A DNA stretch of 7,629 bases from Bacteroidales bacterium (GTDB lineage Bacteria; Bacteroidota; Bacteroidia; Bacteroidales; UBA3663): assembly GCA_016293065.1 (NCBI GenBank), contig JAEDEY010000092.1:1-7629 (forward strand), read 5' to 3'. Below are positions 5,252 to 7,629 of the stretch, one piece after another. Each line of letters starts with the position of its first letter. The stretch's first letter is position 1. The notes under the pieces are model-generated. The model was not told where the DNA came from. It saw only the letters and a list, made by a program, of their open reading frames with translations, and did no database searches. The translations under genes were made by a program, and so were the position numbers.

Positions 5252-7629
5252 ATGAAAAAACATTTTATTCTGATATGTGCAATAGCTTCATTATTCACAT
5301 TGGCTGTTGCCGATGACAACATCGTTTCGGGAGTTGCAACATTTGACAAGCCAAGTCGTCACACCCTATGGTACAACCAGCCTGCCGGCACTGGTTATGC
5401 TGACTGGGAGGAATACTCTTTGCCCATTGGCAATGGAGAATTTGGAGGCAGTATCTTCGGCAATGTTGTTGTCGATAAGATCACATTCAATGAAAAGAGC
5501 TTATGGTCTGGCAATTCGGATACCCGCCCTAATCCCGAACATGGCGAATATCTGAAGTTTGGAAGTATCTGGATCACAGATATCAGCGATAACTTCGAGC
5601 GTGGTATTACTGATTATGTGAGATATCTTGACATTGACAATGCTGTAGCAGGTGTCGCTTTTGCCGATGCTGATGGCACAGCATATACCCGCACATATAT
5701 CGCCTCTCAGCCAGATAAGGTTATGGCAGCCCGATATTCGGCCACAGGAGCCAATACTATGTCGATGCGTTTTGCCGTAGAGCCAGGAGCACCACTCTGT
5801 TCGCTCAGTCCAGTCAAGCCAGAGGTCACATACAGCGATGGCGATGCTGCGTTCAGCGGCAAGCTCGAACTCATCTCTTATGCAAGTCAGATGAGCGTGA
5901 GCGCTGACGAAGGAGCCACAGTGACTACTGGAAAAGATGGCATTACCGTGAGTAACGCACGCGAGATTATTATATATGTCACAGGAGCTACAGATTATGA
6001 TGGCTCAAATGCTTTCACATTCACTAATGGCAAGGCTATCCATCTTGTTGCCGATATGAACAACCGCATTCGGCAGGCCAAGACAAAGAGCTGGCAGCAA
6101 CTCTTGGATGCTCACATTGCCGATTTCCGCAGTTATATGGCTCGAGTTCAATTCGGACTGACAGACAATGGCAAGAATGTGGATAGCAAGAAAAACACAA
6201 AAGACCTGATCGACTTTTATGGAGAAAGCCAGAAGAACAAGGATTCGGCAGAAGGACTCTACCTCGAACAGCTTTATTATCACTACGGACGTTATCTGCT
6301 TATAAGCAGTAATCGTCATCAGGCAGTACCAAACAATCTTCAGGGACTTTGGTGCGATACAGACAAGGGTCATGCTCCTTGGAACTCAGATATCCACACC
6401 AACATAAATATCCAGATGAACTACTGGCCTACCGAGGCAAATGCCCTTGGAGACCTTCATCTGCCATTTCTGGACTATATCGTTAATATTTCCAATAGTC
6501 CTGGCTGTATCAATCAGGCCAAGGCTGCAGGTCAGAGTGTGGGCTGGGTGGTCAATACCGAAAGCAACCTCTTTGGCGGAATGTCGTCATGGTCGGATAA
6601 TTACACCATTGCCAATGCCTGGTATGTGACTCACCTCTGGTGGCACTATCGCTATACCCTCGACCGCGAATACCTCAAGCGAGTGTTCCCTACCATGTGG
6701 TCGGCATCGCAGTATTGGGCTGAACGTCTCGTGCTTGCAGATGACGGCACCTACGAGTGTCCGAAGGAGTTTTCTCCTGAGCACGGGCCTCAGGTAGAGA
6801 ATGCTACTGCCCATAGCCAGCAGCTCGTGCGCGAACTCTTCGACAACACGCTGGCTGCCATCGAGGTGCTTGGCAATCGCAATGAGCTTCCTGCCGAATG
6901 GCTCGAACGCATCAGCGACCGCCGTTCGAAACTCGACCTTGGCTTGCACACCGAGACTTATCTCTCAGGCGAGAAGTGGAACAAGCTCATCAAGGACGGC
7001 TCGACCATTCTGCGCGAGTGGAAATACAGTCCATACACCGTGGGCGAGAATGCACATCGCCACACTTCTCACCTCATGGCTCTATATCCGTTCACACAGA
7101 TCAAGCCTGGCGACGACTACTTCGTTCCAGCCATCAACAGCCTCACACAGCGCACCGACGCTTCGACTGGCTGGGCAATGGGCTGGCGCGTCAACCTCTG
7201 GGCAAGAGCGCTCGACGGCAACCACGCTCGCCGCATGATCAACAATGCCCTGCTCCATGCCGGCTCTCAATGGCGCGGTTCAGGCGGCTGCTACTACAAC
7301 CTCTGGGATGCCCACACTCCTTTCCAGATCGATGGCAACTTCGGTGTCATGGCTGGCATCAGCGAGATGTTGCTCCAGAGCCTCGACGGTACTGTCTCTC
7401 TGCTTCCAGCTCTTCCGAAGGCATGGCGCGAAGGCTCTATCAAAGGGCTGAAGGCAGAAGGCGATTTCACTGTTGACCAGGCATGGCGTAAAGGCCGACT
7501 GACCAAGGCTACAATCACCAGCAACAAGGGTGGCATCCTCCACGTTGTCTATGGCTACAACCCAAAGACTCGCCGCTATGCCTTCGACAAGACCTACGAG
7601 ACGACTCCAGGGCAAGTGATTGACATTGA
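5252..7629 (+). CDS. Secreted GH95 alpha-L-fucosidase, 3' end cut by the window
   Basis: Glycoside hydrolase family 95, an inverting enzyme that typically releases alpha-1,2-linked L-fucose. 792 codons plus two bases are visible without a stop, so the gene continues past the window, although the family's usual size of about 800 residues suggests the end is near. Residues 1-20 form a Sec signal peptide (KK, hydrophobic core, AVA before D21), implying export to the periplasm. The N-terminal beta domain has LPIGNG (G60-G62) and FNEKSLWSG (80-87). The (alpha/alpha)6 barrel carries HTNINIQMNYWP (H382, N384, N386), SPEHGP with E510, RHTSH at 603-607, GWAMGW at 640-645 and QIDGNFG with D694. From memory these match the catalytic set of Bifidobacterium AfcA (N421, N423, acid E566, base partner D766). 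H382 matches AfcA H419, which favours fucosidase over the related alpha-L-galactosidases. A beta domain follows from about 705. GC content rises sharply about halfway. It has its own promoter; no SusC/D genes are seen. Confidence 0.95.
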   Translation, partial: MKKHFILICAIASLFTLAVADDNIVSGVATFDKPSRHTLWYNQPAGTGYADWEEYSLPIGNGEFGGSIFGNVVVDKITFNEKSLWSGNSDTRPNPEHGEYLKFGSIWITDISDNFERGITDYVRYLDIDNAVAGVAFADADGTAYTRTYIASQPDKVMAARYSATGANTMSMRFAVEPGAPLCSLSPVKPEVTYSDGDAAFSGKLELISYASQMSVSADEGATVTTGKDGITVSNAREIIIYVTGATDYDGSNAFTFTNGKAIHLVADMNNRIRQAKTKSWQQLLDAHIADFRSYMARVQFGLTDNGKNVDSKKNTKDLIDFYGESQKNKDSAEGLYLEQLYYHYGRYLLISSNRHQAVPNNLQGLWCDTDKGHAPWNSDIHTNINIQMNYWPTEANALGDLHLPFLDYIVNISNSPGCINQAKAAGQSVGWVVNTESNLFGGMSSWSDNYTIANAWYVTHLWWHYRYTLDREYLKRVFPTMWSASQYWAERLVLADDGTYECPKEFSPEHGPQVENATAHSQQLVRELFDNTLAAIEVLGNRNELPAEWLERISDRRSKLDLGLHTETYLSGEKWNKLIKDGSTILREWKYSPYTVGENAHRHTSHLMALYPFTQIKPGDDYFVPAINSLTQRTDASTGWAMGWRVNLWARALDGNHARRMINNALLHAGSQWRGSGGCYYNLWDAHTPFQIDGNFGVMAGISEMLLQSLDGTVSLLPALPKAWREGSIKGLKAEGDFTVDQAWRKGRLTKATITSNKGGILHVVYGYNPKTRRYAFDKTYETTPGQVIDI

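Noticed and set aside
5252..5311. Lipoprotein signal at Cys9 of the fucosidase
   Set aside because: The cysteine is preceded by Ile and sits too early in the hydrophobic core. There is no lipobox, and an AVA signal peptidase I site follows at residues 18-20.
6801..7615. Open frames in other frames and on the minus strand across the 3' half of the fucosidase gene (6801-7238, 6898-7476, 7280-7615)
   Set aside because: This is the GC-rich part of the gene, where stop codons are rare in all frames. The GH95 motifs RHTSH and DGNFG lie in the chosen frame, and the others show no recognisable domain.
7627..7629. TGA at the very end of the window as the stop of the fucosidase gene
   Set aside because: It is out of frame. 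The GH95 frame from 5252 ends with codons gac att and then two bases (ga), so the gene is still open at the window edge.
3567..7629. Symporter and fucosidase as one operon, for example a fucose or glycan uptake system
   Set aside because: A 12-pair-stem terminator with six T and a complete promoter separate them, and DASS transporters carry anions rather than sugars.

Overview
The window looks like ordinary chromosome from a gut-type member of the Bacteroidota, most likely Prevotella/Segatella or a close relative. Upstream of each transcription unit there is a perfect match to the Bacteroidota -7 promoter element TAnnTTTG (TATCTTTG three times, TACCTTTG once). The genes lack Shine-Dalgarno sequences and have A/T-rich leaders. 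The gene families also fit: a pta-ackA pair, a zinc-ribbon voltage-gated channel and a GH95 glycosidase. The genus is an inference from style and was not tested by a search.

Layout, left to right. 1-108: non-coding, with an inverted repeat at the edge and the intrinsic terminator of the acetate operon. 109-1305 (minus): acetate kinase, ackA. 1343-2377 (minus): phosphate acetyltransferase, pta, which is the first gene of the two-gene operon. 2378-2501: pta leader, its -7 element and a perfect 16-bp palindrome. 2502-3344 (minus): six-transmembrane voltage-gated potassium channel with a C-terminal zinc ribbon. 3345-3566: divergent intergenic region with a promoter on each strand and a 20-bp near-perfect palindrome between them. 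3567-5098 (plus): DASS/SLC13-family sodium:anion (dicarboxylate-type) symporter. 5120-5165: strong terminator. 5198-5227: promoter. 5252-7629 (plus): secreted GH95 alpha-L-fucosidase, open at the window edge.

Pta and AckA together convert acetyl-CoA to acetate with substrate-level ATP synthesis, the usual acetate branch of fermentation. The transporter may move C4-dicarboxylates or related anions, but its substrate cannot be read from sequence. The fucosidase would release alpha-1,2-linked L-fucose from glycans outside the inner membrane. It has its own promoter behind a terminator, so it is not in an operon with the transporter. No SusC/SusD pair or other polysaccharide-utilisation gene is visible.

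I found no evidence of a new multi-gene system, mobile element, CRISPR array or RNA gene. The items most worth a second look are the two intergenic palindromes (candidate operators), the base-composition step inside the fucosidase gene and the zinc ribbon on the channel.
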